In this document: positions 31,167-42,099 of the stretch, in pieces
Numbering within the stretch: position 1 is the stretch's first letter
Layout: each line of letters starts with the position of its first letter
Assembly: GCA_947307055.1 (NCBI GenBank)
Contig: CAMZHX010000005.1
Coordinates: forward strand, 1 to 64,000
Length of the DNA: 64,000 bases
DNA from: an uncultured Selenomonadales bacterium
GTDB taxonomy: Bacteria; Bacillota; Negativicutes; Selenomonadales; Selenomonadaceae
Direction: 5' to 3'
Notes under the pieces: generated by a model
What the model was told of the DNA's origin: nothing
Databases searched by the model: none
What the model saw: only the letters and a program-made list of their open reading frames with translations
Position numbers and translations under genes: made by a program

Positions 31167-31709
31167 TTAAACATCGCGCCACGCCGTCAAGCCCAAGTGC
31201 ACGACGTATTCTTTAGCGCATTCGTAATAGTGCATAGCGGAAGTCCTCAGCGCAACAATTTCGTCCTCGCGAAGGGCGCGCATAATTTTGGCGGGGTTGC
31301 CGAAGACCAGCGAGTTATCCGGAATTTTTTTGTACTGAGTGATGACGGTGCCCGCGCCGATAATGCAGTTGTTGCCGATTTCGGAATAGCCCAGAATTAT
31401 AGAGCCCATGCCGATTAAGCAATCGTCGCCGATTCTGCGGCAATGAATAATCGCGTTGTGCCCGACGGTTACATAATTGCCGATTTCGGTTGGAGTGTCG
31501 CCCATGACATGAACCGTGCAATTATCCTGAATGTTTGTGTAGTTGCCGATTTTTACGGGCTGAAAATCTCCGCGAACCGTCACGCCAAACCATATGCTAG
31601 ACCCCGCGCCGATTTCGACCTCGCCGACAACAGACGCGCTCGGTGCCAAGAAAACGTCTTTGGCAATCTTGGGCTCCTTGCCTTTGTACGGCAGAATTAT
31701 AGCTTCCAT
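31167..31709 (-). CDS. Gamma carbonic anhydrase family / hexapeptide-repeat protein
   Basis: ASVVGEVEIGAGSSIWFGVTVRGDFQPVKIGNYTNIQDNCTVHV; TVGHNAIIHCRRIGDDCLIGMGSIIL. Confidence 0.92.
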   Translation of the reverse strand: MEAIILPYKGKEPKIAKDVFLAPSASVVGEVEIGAGSSIWFGVTVRGDFQPVKIGNYTNIQDNCTVHVMGDTPTEIGNYVTVGHNAIIHCRRIGDDCLIGMGSIILGYSEIGNNCIIGAGTVITQYKKIPDNSLVFGNPAKIMRALREDEIVALRTSAMHYYECAKEYVVHLGLTAWRDV

Positions 31710-31713
31710 TTTA

Positions 31714-32844
31714 TCATTCCTTCCTATTTAAGTTGATAATATATTTTTCCAACTCGGCAATGTAGGCTTTATTTTCCCTGTCGCGCTTTTCCAATTCGGC
31801 AATGCGTCCTTGAGCCTGCGCGGCAAATTGATTGTAGTTTTGATGACTGATATACAAATTTTTCTGCTGAACAATAAAGGCAGTACAAAGCGCGGATATT
31901 AAAGCGTCATGCTCGCCAAAATTTTCCCCGAAGTTTTGTTTTATGGTTTCGTAAACTGCAAACGCCGGAAATTGAGCATTATTTCTCCACGTGCAATAAA
32001 ATTCTATGTTGAGAAATCTCTCCAACAAGGCGTAGCGGTATTGCGGATTTGTTTGGAAGAATTCAAGCTTGCCCAAAAAATTATCCAAACTTTTCAGCCC
32101 GAAGAAAACCGGATTGAGCCAAAACTTTATTTCTTGTTGCGGAGTTTTCTTTTTGCGCATTATCGAATCTTCTGTAAGTCGATAAATATGCGTTAAATTT
32201 GGTACCCGCAAAAATTTTCTCGCATAGAAAACCAAAGCGTAAGTCCAAATATCGTCGTCGGAAGGGCGCGTATTCGGGAAAAATAGAGCGTGTTCAAAAA
32301 TTAAACTGCGCCGGACAAATTTCAACCATTGCGGCGGACGATATTTCCCTTGCAATATTCTTTGCACGCGTTCGGGAAAATTTTCCGGCTCAAAGGTCGG
32401 TTTCTCAACAAGCAAATTCCCTGGAAAATCTTTTTTATGAAGTCCCGAACCGTCAGCATAAATTCTATAATTATTTTCGCAATAAACAACATCGGCGTCG
32501 TATTTTTTGGCGAGCGTGTAAAGTTCTTCGAGCGCAGTCGGCGTAATCAAGTCGTCGTTGTCGAGAAAAGAAATATATTCTCCGCGTGAAAAACGCATGC
32601 CCTTATTCCTCGGCAAAGCTCCGCAACCAGAATTTTTTTCCATGCTTAAAATATTCAATCGCCCGCCGAATTTTTCAAGGTAACTTTCGACAATGGCAGG
32701 GCTCTCATCTGTGGAGCAATCATCAACTACAATCACTTCAAAATTTTGGAACGTCTGATTCAAAACGCTTTCAAGGCACTCACCGATATATTTTTCAGCG
32801 TTATAAAGGGGAATGATGACCGAGACCGCCGGCACTCTTTCCAA
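31714..32844 (-). CDS. Glycosyltransferase family 2 protein with C-terminal coiled coil
   Basis: VSVIIPLYNAEKYIGECLESVLNQTFQNFEVIVVDDCSTD; C-terminal IAELEKRDRENKAYIAELEKYI. Confidence 0.9.
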   Translation of the reverse strand: MERVPAVSVIIPLYNAEKYIGECLESVLNQTFQNFEVIVVDDCSTDESPAIVESYLEKFGGRLNILSMEKNSGCGALPRNKGMRFSRGEYISFLDNDDLITPTALEELYTLAKKYDADVVYCENNYRIYADGSGLHKKDFPGNLLVEKPTFEPENFPERVQRILQGKYRPPQWLKFVRRSLIFEHALFFPNTRPSDDDIWTYALVFYARKFLRVPNLTHIYRLTEDSIMRKKKTPQQEIKFWLNPVFFGLKSLDNFLGKLEFFQTNPQYRYALLERFLNIEFYCTWRNNAQFPAFAVYETIKQNFGENFGEHDALISALCTAFIVQQKNLYISHQNYNQFAAQAQGRIAELEKRDRENKAYIAELEKYIINLNRKE

Positions 32845-33525
32845 TTAAAATCACTCCTTGTTTTTCAACTCTTTTTCCAATTCGGCAATGTGTTTTTGAG
32901 CCGCCAGCAAATTTTTTTCTTGCAAGTCGATAACGCTCAAAAAGAACGGAATCGGCAAATCAATGCCTTTGCCTTCAAACTCTTGAAACAAAATTTCAAA
33001 AATTTTTTCGGAAGGGAATTGCAAACGCATATCGATAATGCGCTTGAAGTCTTCCCGCAAAACGTGACGCGAGGCTCCGTAGAGATATTCGGGATTTTCT
33101 TTGAGAACTTCGATTTTATTCGACAAAACGTTCACGGAATTTATTATTTCGATAATCACAGTGAACCAAAAAGCAATTTGTTTTTCAGGCTCTCTCTGCA
33201 AGCGAGTGATAGAAACGGAAGAATCGTCGCGCCAATAATAAACCGCATTTGGAATACGCAAAAATCTTTCTGCGCGGGCGAAAAGTTCAATCGTCCAAAT
33301 AAAATCGCCGCCCGAAAGGATTTCGGAAAAAGTAATCTCGTGTTCTATCAAAAAATCTCTCCGGACAAATTTTGTCCATGGCGTCCAATAAAGGGACGGA
33401 TTTTCCAAAAGGAGCGCGTCGAGATTTTTACGCGGGTCATTAACTGTAAGTGTTGGCTTTTCCTCCAAACCGGCAGTTAGAAAACTTCTGCCGATTCTGT
33501 CGCGTTTAAGTATTGCGCCTTCCTC
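32659..33525. repeat. Copy 1 of a duplicated GT2 gene-junction segment (partner at 37105-37971)
   Basis: By eye identical to 37105-37655 over the first ~550 bp, then diverging slowly. Confidence 0.9.
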
Positions 33526-33957
33526 GGCGGTGTAGAGATAGCGCGCGCCCGTGTAAACAACGTCGGCATTGTAATTTTTCGCGAGCGTATAAAGTTCTTT
33601 GAATGCAGTTTTGCTTATGAAGTCATCGGCGTCCATAAAGAAAATGTATTCGCCGCGAGCAAATTTAATACCTTTGTTGCGAGGAGCTGACGAATTGCCC
33701 GAATTTTTTTGCGTCCGAGTCAAAGTCAATCGCCCGCCAAATTTTTCACGATAACTTTCGACAATGGCAAAGCTAGTATCTGTGGAGCAATCGTCGACCG
33801 CGATGACTTCAAAATTTTGGAAGGTTTGCGCAAGGATACTGTCCAAACATTCGCCGATATATTTTTCCGCATTGTAAATTGGGATAATCACCGAGACCGC
33901 CGGACAAGACAAAAGATTAGAGGCGGCAGACTTTCCGAAGTTAGAGAATGTTTTCAT
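32851..33957 (-). CDS. Glycosyltransferase family 2 protein
   Basis: VSVIIPIYNAEKYIGECLDSILAQTFQNFEVIAVDDCSTD. Confidence 0.9.
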   Translation of the reverse strand: MKTFSNFGKSAASNLLSCPAVSVIIPIYNAEKYIGECLDSILAQTFQNFEVIAVDDCSTDTSFAIVESYREKFGGRLTLTRTQKNSGNSSAPRNKGIKFARGEYIFFMDADDFISKTAFKELYTLAKNYNADVVYTGARYLYTAEEGAILKRDRIGRSFLTAGLEEKPTLTVNDPRKNLDALLLENPSLYWTPWTKFVRRDFLIEHEITFSEILSGGDFIWTIELFARAERFLRIPNAVYYWRDDSSVSITRLQREPEKQIAFWFTVIIEIINSVNVLSNKIEVLKENPEYLYGASRHVLREDFKRIIDMRLQFPSEKIFEILFQEFEGKGIDLPIPFFLSVIDLQEKNLLAAQKHIAELEKELKNKE

Positions 33958-36900
33958 TTAATTAATCCCTTCTTCCGATTTGCCGCCTAATTCGGCGAGA
34001 CGTACCCCTTGCATTTTAACAAGCTCATTTGCCTTTTTCAATTTTCCTTTTGTATCATTCAAATCCCGCTGTTTAAAGTCGATTGCCGAGAAAAAGAACG
34101 GCACCGCCATGCCCAACAAATCTTTGTTATCTCTAAATTCGCGGTACAAAATCTCATAAACCTCGTCGTTACTCAAAATTTTTCGCGCTTCACTGGTGCG
34201 ATTGAGAACCCATTCAAAATGCCCGCCTTTTACAGCCTCGTAACACCAATTTGGATTTTCTCTCAAAATTTCGGTTCTGTCTTGAAGGGATTTTAAAGCT
34301 CTCAAATAAGCAACAAAGGCCGCAATCCAATAGGTAAGTTGCTCTTGAGGAGTTCGCATTGTTCTTGTAAGTGAGGTGTTGTAGCGTCTATAGAAGTAAA
34401 GCGGAGTCGGGAGTCGCAAAAATCTCTTAGCATAAGCGTAAACATTAATACACCAAACACAATCACCGCCAGTTATTATATCCGGAAAACGAATTTCATT
34501 TTTGATTAGGAAATCTCTACGAACAAATTTTGACCACGGGGCGCGGAAATTCCCTTCACTCGACGCTAAGAACTCCTTAAAAATTTTATCGGAGTTGTTG
34601 ACATTCAAAGTGGTTTTATCCTCAATGCCTTCTTTGAATAATTTCCTGCCAAAGCCGTCTCTGTAAAGATAAACATCATTAGGTTCCACAACATTATAAT
34701 AAGTGCTGGAATAAATAACATCTGTATTATATTCTTTGGCCGCCGTGTATAAAGTTTCAAGCGCAGTGCCCAAAAGAAAATCATCGGCGTCAAGGAAAAT
34801 GACGTATTCGCCGGTCGCAAAGCCTAATCCTAAATTTCGCGGAATATAACCACCACCACCCGAATTCTTTTTCGTCTGCACAATCTGAAGCCGTTCGCCG
34901 AATTTTTCTTTATAACTTTCGACTATCGCAACAGAACTATCAGTTGAGCAATCGTCTGCCACTATGACTTCAAAATTCTGGAACGTTTGAATCAAAAGGC
35001 TGTCGAGGCATTCGGCGATATATTCTTCGGTGTTGTACATTGGAATAATAACCGAAATCGCCGAGAAATTTGAAAGGCAAACTGACGAACTACGCAGACC
35101 TTCTCTTAACGTATTTTCCAATTCGGCTATGCGCTGATTGGCAATTTCCAATTCGGTCGTGCAACGATTCAATTCTGCTTCGAGATCTTTATATTTTTTG
35201 TCCCACCATTTGCCTTGGTCGAAAAGGCGAGCGAAAAGCGCGGAAACTAAAACGTCCTGCTCACCCAGATATTCACCGAACACCAATCGGAAAAGATTAT
35301 ACATCTCGGCTCGCGATAAACTTTTGCATTCTTTGAAAACGTTCGATAATCCCGCTTTAATAATCCGAGTTATGACATCGTGACGGCACTTCAAATTCTT
35401 TTGGAAAAATTCAATGCCATCTAAAAAGTTGTCAAAGTCTTTTAAAGCACGAACAGCAATGTCCATCCATTTATGAACGTATTCGGCGGGAATGCGTTTG
35501 CGTAAAGAAACGGATTCATTGTGTATGCGTCTTATGTAGCAGATATTTGGCACGCGCAAGAAACGTTTAGAACAAAACAGCGTCTTCAAAGTCCAATTAA
35601 CATCATTCGAGGCAACAAGAGAATCAAACCATATGTTATTGTCAACCAACAACTTGCGTTGCACAAGACGCGACCAAGGGGTCATCCAAATATTACTTTT
35701 TGTAACTTTTTTGGTTCGTTCTACGAAATTTTCCGTTTCAAGCGTAGGTTCGTCAACAAAAGGCGGCTTTTGAGTTTTAGTATCGGCAATGTGAATGTTA
35801 TTAATAAAATCTTCCCCCACTCCCGACGACATGAAATATTTCTCGCAATAAACAACTTCGGCGTCGTATTCTTTGGCGAGGGTATACATTTCTTCCAGCG
35901 CGGTTTTCGTGAAAGCGTCGTCGGCGTCCATGAAAAAAACATATTCGCCGCTCGCGAAACTAAATCCTAAATTGCGCGGTTCGCCGCCACCGCCGGAATT
36001 TTCTTTCGCCTGCACAAGACGAAGCCGCCCGCCGAATTTTTCTTTATAACTCTCTACAATCTCGACGCTGTTATCAGTGGAACAATCGTCTGCCACAATG
36101 ACTTCAAAATCTTGAAAGGTCTGCGCGAGGATACTTTCCAAACATTCGCCGATATATTTTTCGTAATTGTAGAGCGAGACGACAACCGAAATTGCGCAAG
36201 TATTTTCGGCGTGCTCAATTTTCCATTTAGCCTTCAGCGCGAATTTACTGCCGGGTTCAGGTCGTTGCGGAAAGCCTTTTAAAATTTTGTTTTGCTCACA
36301 AATGCGCGTGCAAAGATAGGAAATTAAAACCGAGTTCGCGCCCGTATCTTTGGCGAATTCTTTTAGGAAAATGTTGTAAATTTTCGAGGTCTTCATGCCT
36401 TTGCAAACAGAAAATATCATGTCAAACGAAGGGATTGAAAGCCAATCGTAAACAAGGTAGCGATAATAGGGATTGTTCTTGAAGAAGGGCAATTTGTTCA
36501 TGAAGTTATCCGCGAATTTTAAACCGCGAATCACAATATCCATCCATTGATGAATGTGTTTGTTCGGAGATTTTTTACTGCTCTGCGTGAAAGATTCGTC
36601 ATACATGCGCCTTATGTAGCACTTATTCGGCACGCGCAAAAATCTTTTCGCACAACATAAAACTTGAAAACACCAAACAACATCATCGGAGCCGATAATT
36701 TCTGGGAATTTTATTCCGTAGTCGACGAGCATCTTGCGCGATACCAACCTTTGCCAGGGCGTCACCCAAAATTTGCGCTGAGATAATTCTATCAATCGCT
36801 CGCCCAAATCGTCCGTTATTAAAGTCGGCTCTTCCACAAAGCCGCCCGATTGAATGAGTCTGTCGGCAACGTACATGTTATCAATAAAATCTTGCCCTAC

Positions 36901-37290
36901 GCCCGTCGACATATAATATTTTTCGCAGTAAACAACATCAGCATCATATTCTTTGGCGAGGGTGTACATTTCCTCCAGCGCGGTTTTGGTCAGCGTGTCG
37001 TCGGAGTCCATAAAGAAAATATATTCACCACGAGAAAATCTAAAGCCTTTGTTGCGAGGAGCCGGCGCACTGCCCGAATTTTTTTGCGTCCGAGTCAAAG
37101 TCATTCGCCCGCCGAATTTTTCAAGGTAACTTTCGACAATGGCAGGGCTCTCATCTGTGGAGCAATCATCAACTACAATCACTTCAAAATTTTGGAACGT
37201 CTGATTCAAAACGCTTTCAAGGCACTCACCGATATATTTTTCAGCGTTATAAAGGGGAATGATGACCGAGACCGCCGGCACTCTTTCCAA
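33958..37290 (-). CDS. Glycosyltransferase with three GT2 domains (1110 aa)
   Basis: Three GT-A N-terminal motifs: VSVIIPLYNAEKYIGECLESV, ISVVVSLYNYEKYIGECLESI, ISVIIPMYNTEEYIAECLDSL. Confidence 0.9.
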   Translation of the reverse strand: MERVPAVSVIIPLYNAEKYIGECLESVLNQTFQNFEVIVVDDCSTDESPAIVESYLEKFGGRMTLTRTQKNSGSAPAPRNKGFRFSRGEYIFFMDSDDTLTKTALEEMYTLAKEYDADVVYCEKYYMSTGVGQDFIDNMYVADRLIQSGGFVEEPTLITDDLGERLIELSQRKFWVTPWQRLVSRKMLVDYGIKFPEIIGSDDVVWCFQVLCCAKRFLRVPNKCYIRRMYDESFTQSSKKSPNKHIHQWMDIVIRGLKFADNFMNKLPFFKNNPYYRYLVYDWLSIPSFDMIFSVCKGMKTSKIYNIFLKEFAKDTGANSVLISYLCTRICEQNKILKGFPQRPEPGSKFALKAKWKIEHAENTCAISVVVSLYNYEKYIGECLESILAQTFQDFEVIVADDCSTDNSVEIVESYKEKFGGRLRLVQAKENSGGGGEPRNLGFSFASGEYVFFMDADDAFTKTALEEMYTLAKEYDAEVVYCEKYFMSSGVGEDFINNIHIADTKTQKPPFVDEPTLETENFVERTKKVTKSNIWMTPWSRLVQRKLLVDNNIWFDSLVASNDVNWTLKTLFCSKRFLRVPNICYIRRIHNESVSLRKRIPAEYVHKWMDIAVRALKDFDNFLDGIEFFQKNLKCRHDVITRIIKAGLSNVFKECKSLSRAEMYNLFRLVFGEYLGEQDVLVSALFARLFDQGKWWDKKYKDLEAELNRCTTELEIANQRIAELENTLREGLRSSSVCLSNFSAISVIIPMYNTEEYIAECLDSLLIQTFQNFEVIVADDCSTDSSVAIVESYKEKFGERLQIVQTKKNSGGGGYIPRNLGLGFATGEYVIFLDADDFLLGTALETLYTAAKEYNTDVIYSSTYYNVVEPNDVYLYRDGFGRKLFKEGIEDKTTLNVNNSDKIFKEFLASSEGNFRAPWSKFVRRDFLIKNEIRFPDIITGGDCVWCINVYAYAKRFLRLPTPLYFYRRYNTSLTRTMRTPQEQLTYWIAAFVAYLRALKSLQDRTEILRENPNWCYEAVKGGHFEWVLNRTSEARKILSNDEVYEILYREFRDNKDLLGMAVPFFFSAIDFKQRDLNDTKGKLKKANELVKMQGVRLAELGGKSEEGIN

Positions 37291-37971
37291 TTAAAATCAC
37301 TCCTTGTTTTTCAACTCTTTTTCCAATTCGGCAATGTGTTTTTGAGCCGCCAGCAAATTTTTTTCTTGCAAGTCGATAACGCTCAAAAAGAACGGAATCG
37401 GCAAATCAATGCCTTTGCCTTCAAACTCTTGAAACAAAATTTCAAAAATTTTTTCGGAAGGGAATTGCAAACGCATATCGATAATGCGCTTGAAGTCTTC
37501 CCGCAAAACGTGACGCGAGGCTCCGTAGAGATATTCGGGATTTTCTTTGAGAACTTCGATTTTATTCGACAAAACGTTCACGGAATTTATTATTTCGATA
37601 ATCACAGTGAACCAAAAAGCAATTTGTTTTTCAGGCTCTCTCTGCAAGCGAGTGACTGAAACGGAAGAATCGTCGCGCCAATAATAAACCGCATTTGGAA
37701 TGCGCAAAAACCTTTTTGCGCGGGCAAAAAGTTCAACTGTCCAATGAAAATCGGCGGAAGAAGACAATTCAAAGAAAGTGATTTCATTTTCTATCAAAAA
37801 ATCTCTCCTGACAAATTTTGTCCACGGCACCCAATAAAGGGACGGATTTTCCAAAAGGAGCGCGTCGAGATTTTTGCACGGGTCATTAACTGTAAGTGTT
37901 GGCTTTTCCTCCAAACCGGCAGTTAGAAAACTTCTGCCGATTCTGTCGCGTTTAAGTATTGAACCTTCTTC
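37105..37971. repeat. Copy 2 of the duplicated GT2 gene-junction segment
   Basis: Constant 4,446-bp offset to 32659-33525. Confidence 0.9.
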
Positions 37972-38406
37972 AGCGGTGTAACGATAGCGCGCGCCCGTGT
38001 AAACAACGTCGGCATTGTAATTTTTGGCGAGCGTGTAAAGCACTTCGAGCGCGTTATTTGCAATGAAGTCATCGGCGTCCACGAAAAAAACGTATTCGCC
38101 GCGAGAAAACGTAAAGCCTTTATTGCGAGCAGTGTAACCGGCATTGCCCGAATTTTTTTGCGTCCGAGTAAAAGTCATTCGCCCGCCGAATTTTTCAAGG
38201 TAACTTGCGACAATGGCAGGGCTCTCATCTGTGGAGCAATCGTCAACCACAATGACTTCAAAATTTTGGAACGTTTGCGCAAGGAGACTGTCGAGGCATT
38301 CGCCAACATATTTTTCTGCGTTGTAAATTGGAATAATCACCGAGACCGCCGGACAAGGCAAGCGGTTCGAGTCAATGAAATTTCCGGCACTAGAGAAAAT
38401 TTTCAT
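37297..38406 (-). CDS. Glycosyltransferase family 2 protein; C-terminal part nearly identical to the 32851-33957 product
   Basis: VSVIIPIYNAEKYVGECLDSLLAQTFQNFEVIVVDDCSTD. Confidence 0.9.
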   Translation of the reverse strand: MKIFSSAGNFIDSNRLPCPAVSVIIPIYNAEKYVGECLDSLLAQTFQNFEVIVVDDCSTDESPAIVASYLEKFGGRMTFTRTQKNSGNAGYTARNKGFTFSRGEYVFFVDADDFIANNALEVLYTLAKNYNADVVYTGARYRYTAEEGSILKRDRIGRSFLTAGLEEKPTLTVNDPCKNLDALLLENPSLYWVPWTKFVRRDFLIENEITFFELSSSADFHWTVELFARAKRFLRIPNAVYYWRDDSSVSVTRLQREPEKQIAFWFTVIIEIINSVNVLSNKIEVLKENPEYLYGASRHVLREDFKRIIDMRLQFPSEKIFEILFQEFEGKGIDLPIPFFLSVIDLQEKNLLAAQKHIAELEKELKNKE

Positions 38407-39483
38407 TTAGTAAATTCTTCCCTTTAATTTAGTTTCAAGTTCGGAGATGCGATTTTGCGCCGCTAATAATTCTTTTTGTTGAGAATCGAGAATGCTAAAG
38501 AAAAGCGGAATCGTCAAGTCGCTGTCGTCTTCAAATTGGAGGCGTAAGACTTCATAAACTTGTTCGGGTTTGAGCTTAACTGCCGCTTTGGTGATGCGAT
38601 TGAACTTCTCCTCGAAAAAGAGATTGAACGCCAAGCGCACATATTCGGGATTTTCTTTAAAAGCCTCAAGTTTATTCGACAATGCACTAAGAGTATCTTT
38701 GATAGCGAGAATCGCGGAGCAGTTGAGAAAAATTTTCCCCTTAACGCCTTTGTATTTAGGATTGGCGGTGCCGACAGCGTCTTTGCGCCAGTAGTAAATT
38801 GCATTGGGTATGCGCAAGAATCTTTTGGCGTGCGCGAAAAGTTCAATCGTCCAGACGAGGGCAGCCCCCGAAATTATTTCACAGAAGGAAATTTCATTCT
38901 CCGCCAAAAAATTTCTCTTAACAAATTTTGTCCACGGCGTCCAATACAACTTGGCTTTAACTAAAAGTTCTTGGAGGTTTTGATGCGGGTCATTTTCTAT
39001 CAAAGTCGGCTTATCAGCAAAGCCGCTTTTCTTTAATTCGCGCCCGATTCTGTCAGTTGTCAATTCGGTGCCGCTCTTGACGGTGTAACGATAGCGCGAG
39101 CCGGTGTAGACAACATCGGCGTCGAAATTTTTCGCCGACGTGTAAAGCACTTCGAGCGCGTTATTTGCAATGAAGTCATCGGCGTCGATAAAGAAAACAT
39201 ATTCGCCTATTGATAAGCTCAAACCTTTATTGCGGGCGGTGTAGCCGTCATTTTCAAAATATTTCAATGTGCTCGTGAGCTTGAGCTGCTCGCCAAATTT
39301 CTGAGCATAAGTTTTAACAATTTCAAGGCTGTTATCGGTCGAGCATTCATCGACGACAATAATTTCATAGTCGTTGAACGTCTGCTCAAGGATACTGTTA
39401 AGGCATTTGCTGATATAATTTTCAGCGTTGTAAAGCGGGATAATAATCGAGATTGCCGGACATACTTTATCTTTAACTGCCAT
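38407..39483 (-). CDS. Glycosyltransferase family 2 protein (start refined to [22 protein letters not shown])
   Basis: ISIIIPLYNAENYISKCLNSILEQTFNDYEIIVVDECSTD; SD aaaggag upstream. Confidence 0.88.
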   Translation of the reverse strand: MAVKDKVCPAISIIIPLYNAENYISKCLNSILEQTFNDYEIIVVDECSTDNSLEIVKTYAQKFGEQLKLTSTLKYFENDGYTARNKGLSLSIGEYVFFIDADDFIANNALEVLYTSAKNFDADVVYTGSRYRYTVKSGTELTTDRIGRELKKSGFADKPTLIENDPHQNLQELLVKAKLYWTPWTKFVKRNFLAENEISFCEIISGAALVWTIELFAHAKRFLRIPNAIYYWRKDAVGTANPKYKGVKGKIFLNCSAILAIKDTLSALSNKLEAFKENPEYVRLAFNLFFEEKFNRITKAAVKLKPEQVYEVLRLQFEDDSDLTIPLFFSILDSQQKELLAAQNRISELETKLKGRIY

Positions 39484-40720
39484 TGAATACAAACTCCTTT
39501 CCATAAATTTTAACGAAATGGCGAATTCTCTCGTCGTGAATCCACTTGCCGATTTCTTTTCCTTCGAGTTCGGGCGGCGCGTCCTTCCCACCAATTTTCA
39601 ACAACTCGTCGATAATTTCCTGCGCGTGTTCGAGGTAGGGCGGCAAGCCGTGATTATCAATTTTGATTATGTCGCAAAAATCTTTGACGCTGATTTTCAA
39701 GCCGTGAACTTTCAACAGCAAGTCGACGATTTTACCCGCCTTATTGAAACGCGCTGCCCGCATATGTTCTTTGATGACGAACGCCGCAACTTTTTTCCAA
39801 TCGCCGGGAAGGGTCATGCGTTTATTCATTTGCTCAAGGACTTCGAGTCCGCGTTTTTCGTGGTGATAGTGATGCGGCAAAATTTCGGGCGGCGTGACAC
39901 CCTTGCCGAAGTCGTGAGCCATCGCCGCAAAGCGCACAATCGGTTTGGGATTTATTTTCGCTACGTCGTCGAGAATTTGCAGGGTATGTTCGTAGGAATC
40001 GCCTTCGGGGTGATGGGCGGCAGGTTGAATTTTCCCGCGCAGTTGTGCTACTTCCGGGAAAGTTACTTCCAACAAGTCGGCCCGCTCCAAACTCCGGAAA
40101 AAAATTGACGGCTTATCGGTTTTTAGGGCGGTCAGCAATTCGTCAAAAATTCTTTCTGTCGGCTCGTTTGCGAGTTCCTCTTTGCAAGCCCGCATTGCCT
40201 CGAAAGTTTCCGCGCAAATGTCGAAATGGAATTGTGCCGCCTGCCTAGCCGCTCGCAATGCTCTGACGGGGTCTTCAGTGAAATGTTCGGAGACGGCGCA
40301 AATTTTTTTATTGATAACGTCGTCGCGGCCGCCGAATGGGTCAACGAGTTCGCCGCTCAAAATTTCAATCGCCATAGCGTTAATCGTGGTGTCGCGCCGG
40401 TACAAATCCTCCTCGATAGTCACGTCAGGCGAAAACACAACGTCAAAGCCGCGATAGCCCGTGCCGATTTTCCTTTCCTTGCGCGCAAAGGCGACTTCAC
40501 AAGGGGCGTCATCAATCTCGATGCTATAAACCGGAAAAGATTTCCCAAATTTCGCCGCGCCAGAGAAAAGCTGATTGAAAATTTTTTCGTCGAGACCCGT
40601 GACGCAATAATCTTTATCGTGAGCCTTGACGCCGCGAATTTTATCGCGAACTGCGCCGCCGACAAGATACGCTTTGCCGCCCGCCGCGCTGATTTTTTTA
40701 CCAAAGTCAAGCTCGGTCAT
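39473..40720 (-). CDS. cca: CCA tRNA nucleotidyltransferase / polyA polymerase family with HD domain
   Basis: [50 protein letters not shown]. Confidence 0.88.
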   Translation of the reverse strand: MTELDFGKKISAAGGKAYLVGGAVRDKIRGVKAHDKDYCVTGLDEKIFNQLFSGAAKFGKSFPVYSIEIDDAPCEVAFARKERKIGTGYRGFDVVFSPDVTIEEDLYRRDTTINAMAIEILSGELVDPFGGRDDVINKKICAVSEHFTEDPVRALRAARQAAQFHFDICAETFEAMRACKEELANEPTERIFDELLTALKTDKPSIFFRSLERADLLEVTFPEVAQLRGKIQPAAHHPEGDSYEHTLQILDDVAKINPKPIVRFAAMAHDFGKGVTPPEILPHHYHHEKRGLEVLEQMNKRMTLPGDWKKVAAFVIKEHMRAARFNKAGKIVDLLLKVHGLKISVKDFCDIIKIDNHGLPPYLEHAQEIIDELLKIGGKDAPPELEGKEIGKWIHDERIRHFVKIYGKEFVFNGS

Positions 40721-41922
40721 GAATTCACCACTTTATAAAATTTCTTTTTGCCCTTGCGAATCACCGCCGGAAAATCTTTCTCCGCTAAAACGTAATCGAC
40801 ATCGGAAATTTTTTCGTCGTTGAGCGTCAAGCCGTTCTGCGCGATAAGTCTACGCCCTTCCGACTTCGACTCGATAATTTTTGCGCCGGCTAGTACGTCC
40901 AATAATTTTTTCCCGACCGCGTCTGTAACTTCGACGCTCGGCATATTCTCGGAGGATTGTCCCGCGAAAATTTCTGCGGCAGATTTTTCTGCAGCTTTGG
41001 CGGCTTCTTCGCCGTGAACAAGTTTTGTGACTTCGTAGGCCAAAACTTTTTTAGCCTCGTTAATGGCAGCGTCCTTCAAATTGCTCAGGCGATTGACCTC
41101 GTCCATAGGAACGAACGTCAGCAAACTCAAGCAAGTCTTAACGTCCGCGTCATCGACGTTGCGCCAATATTGGTAGAAGTCGTAGGGCGAAACTTTTTTC
41201 TCGTCGAGCCAAAGCGCACCGCCGGCAGTCTTGCCCATTTTCGAGCCGTCGCTCTTGAGCAAAAGTTTATTCGTCAAACCGTAAGCTAAACGACCGGTCT
41301 TGCGCCGCGTGAGTTCGACGCCCGCAATTATATTCGACCACTGGTCATCGCCGCCCATTTGCAAAATACAATCGTAATCGCCGTTTAGCTTGTAGAAGTC
41401 GTAAGCCTGCATGACCATGTAGTTAAATTCCAAAAACGTCAAGCCCTTCTCCCAACGTTGCTTGTAACATTCGGCGGCAAGCATTCTGTTAACCGTGAAA
41501 TGCGCACCAACTTCGCGCAAAATGTCAATATAGCCAAGTTTGCGGAGCCAATCGCCATTGTTGACCATTAAGGCTTTGCCGTCGCTGAAGTCGATAAAAC
41601 GCGCCATTTGCTTTTTGAAGCATTCGCAGTTGTGCTCGATAGTTTCGTCAGTCATAACCTTGCGCAAATCCGAACGTCCGGACGGGTCGCCGATAGTGCC
41701 TGTTCCGCCGCCCACTAAACAAATCGGTCTGTGACCTGCGCGTTGCATGTGAGCCATTGCCATTAGCGCGATAAAATGTCCGGCGTGCAAACTGTCAGCC
41801 GTCGGGTCGAAGCCGATATAAAACGTAACTTTCTTTTCGCCGAGCAATTTTTTAACTTCCGCCTCGTCGGTGCATTGCGCTATGAAGCCGCGTTCCGTGA
41901 GCGTGTCGAATACATTTGCCAA
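40717..41922 (-). CDS. tyrS: Tyrosyl-tRNA synthetase (TTG start likely)
   Basis: [44 protein letters not shown]-terminal S4 domain. Confidence 0.96.
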   Translation of the reverse strand: MANVFDTLTERGFIAQCTDEAEVKKLLGEKKVTFYIGFDPTADSLHAGHFIALMAMAHMQRAGHRPICLVGGGTGTIGDPSGRSDLRKVMTDETIEHNCECFKKQMARFIDFSDGKALMVNNGDWLRKLGYIDILREVGAHFTVNRMLAAECYKQRWEKGLTFLEFNYMVMQAYDFYKLNGDYDCILQMGGDDQWSNIIAGVELTRRKTGRLAYGLTNKLLLKSDGSKMGKTAGGALWLDEKKVSPYDFYQYWRNVDDADVKTCLSLLTFVPMDEVNRLSNLKDAAINEAKKVLAYEVTKLVHGEEAAKAAEKSAAEIFAGQSSENMPSVEVTDAVGKKLLDVLAGAKIIESKSEGRRLIAQNGLTLNDEKISDVDYVLAEKDFPAVIRKGKKKFYKVVNS

Positions 41923-42099
41923 ATTGAGTTCCTCCTTAAAAATTTACCCCTCTTAGAGGGGGATTTTTTCACCATGAAATTTATTATAACACAATCTTTG
42001 CAATAACAACAGCTTACGCAAAAAATATAGCGAAAGACTCTTTCTTGAAGAAATTGACGAACGAAAAGAAAAAAATCCAACTTGGCAAATGAATTTTGC

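Noticed and set aside
41923-42060. T-box leader upstream of tyrS
   Set aside because: Only a short CCCCTC/GAGGGG hairpin near the SD; no T-box core recognised.
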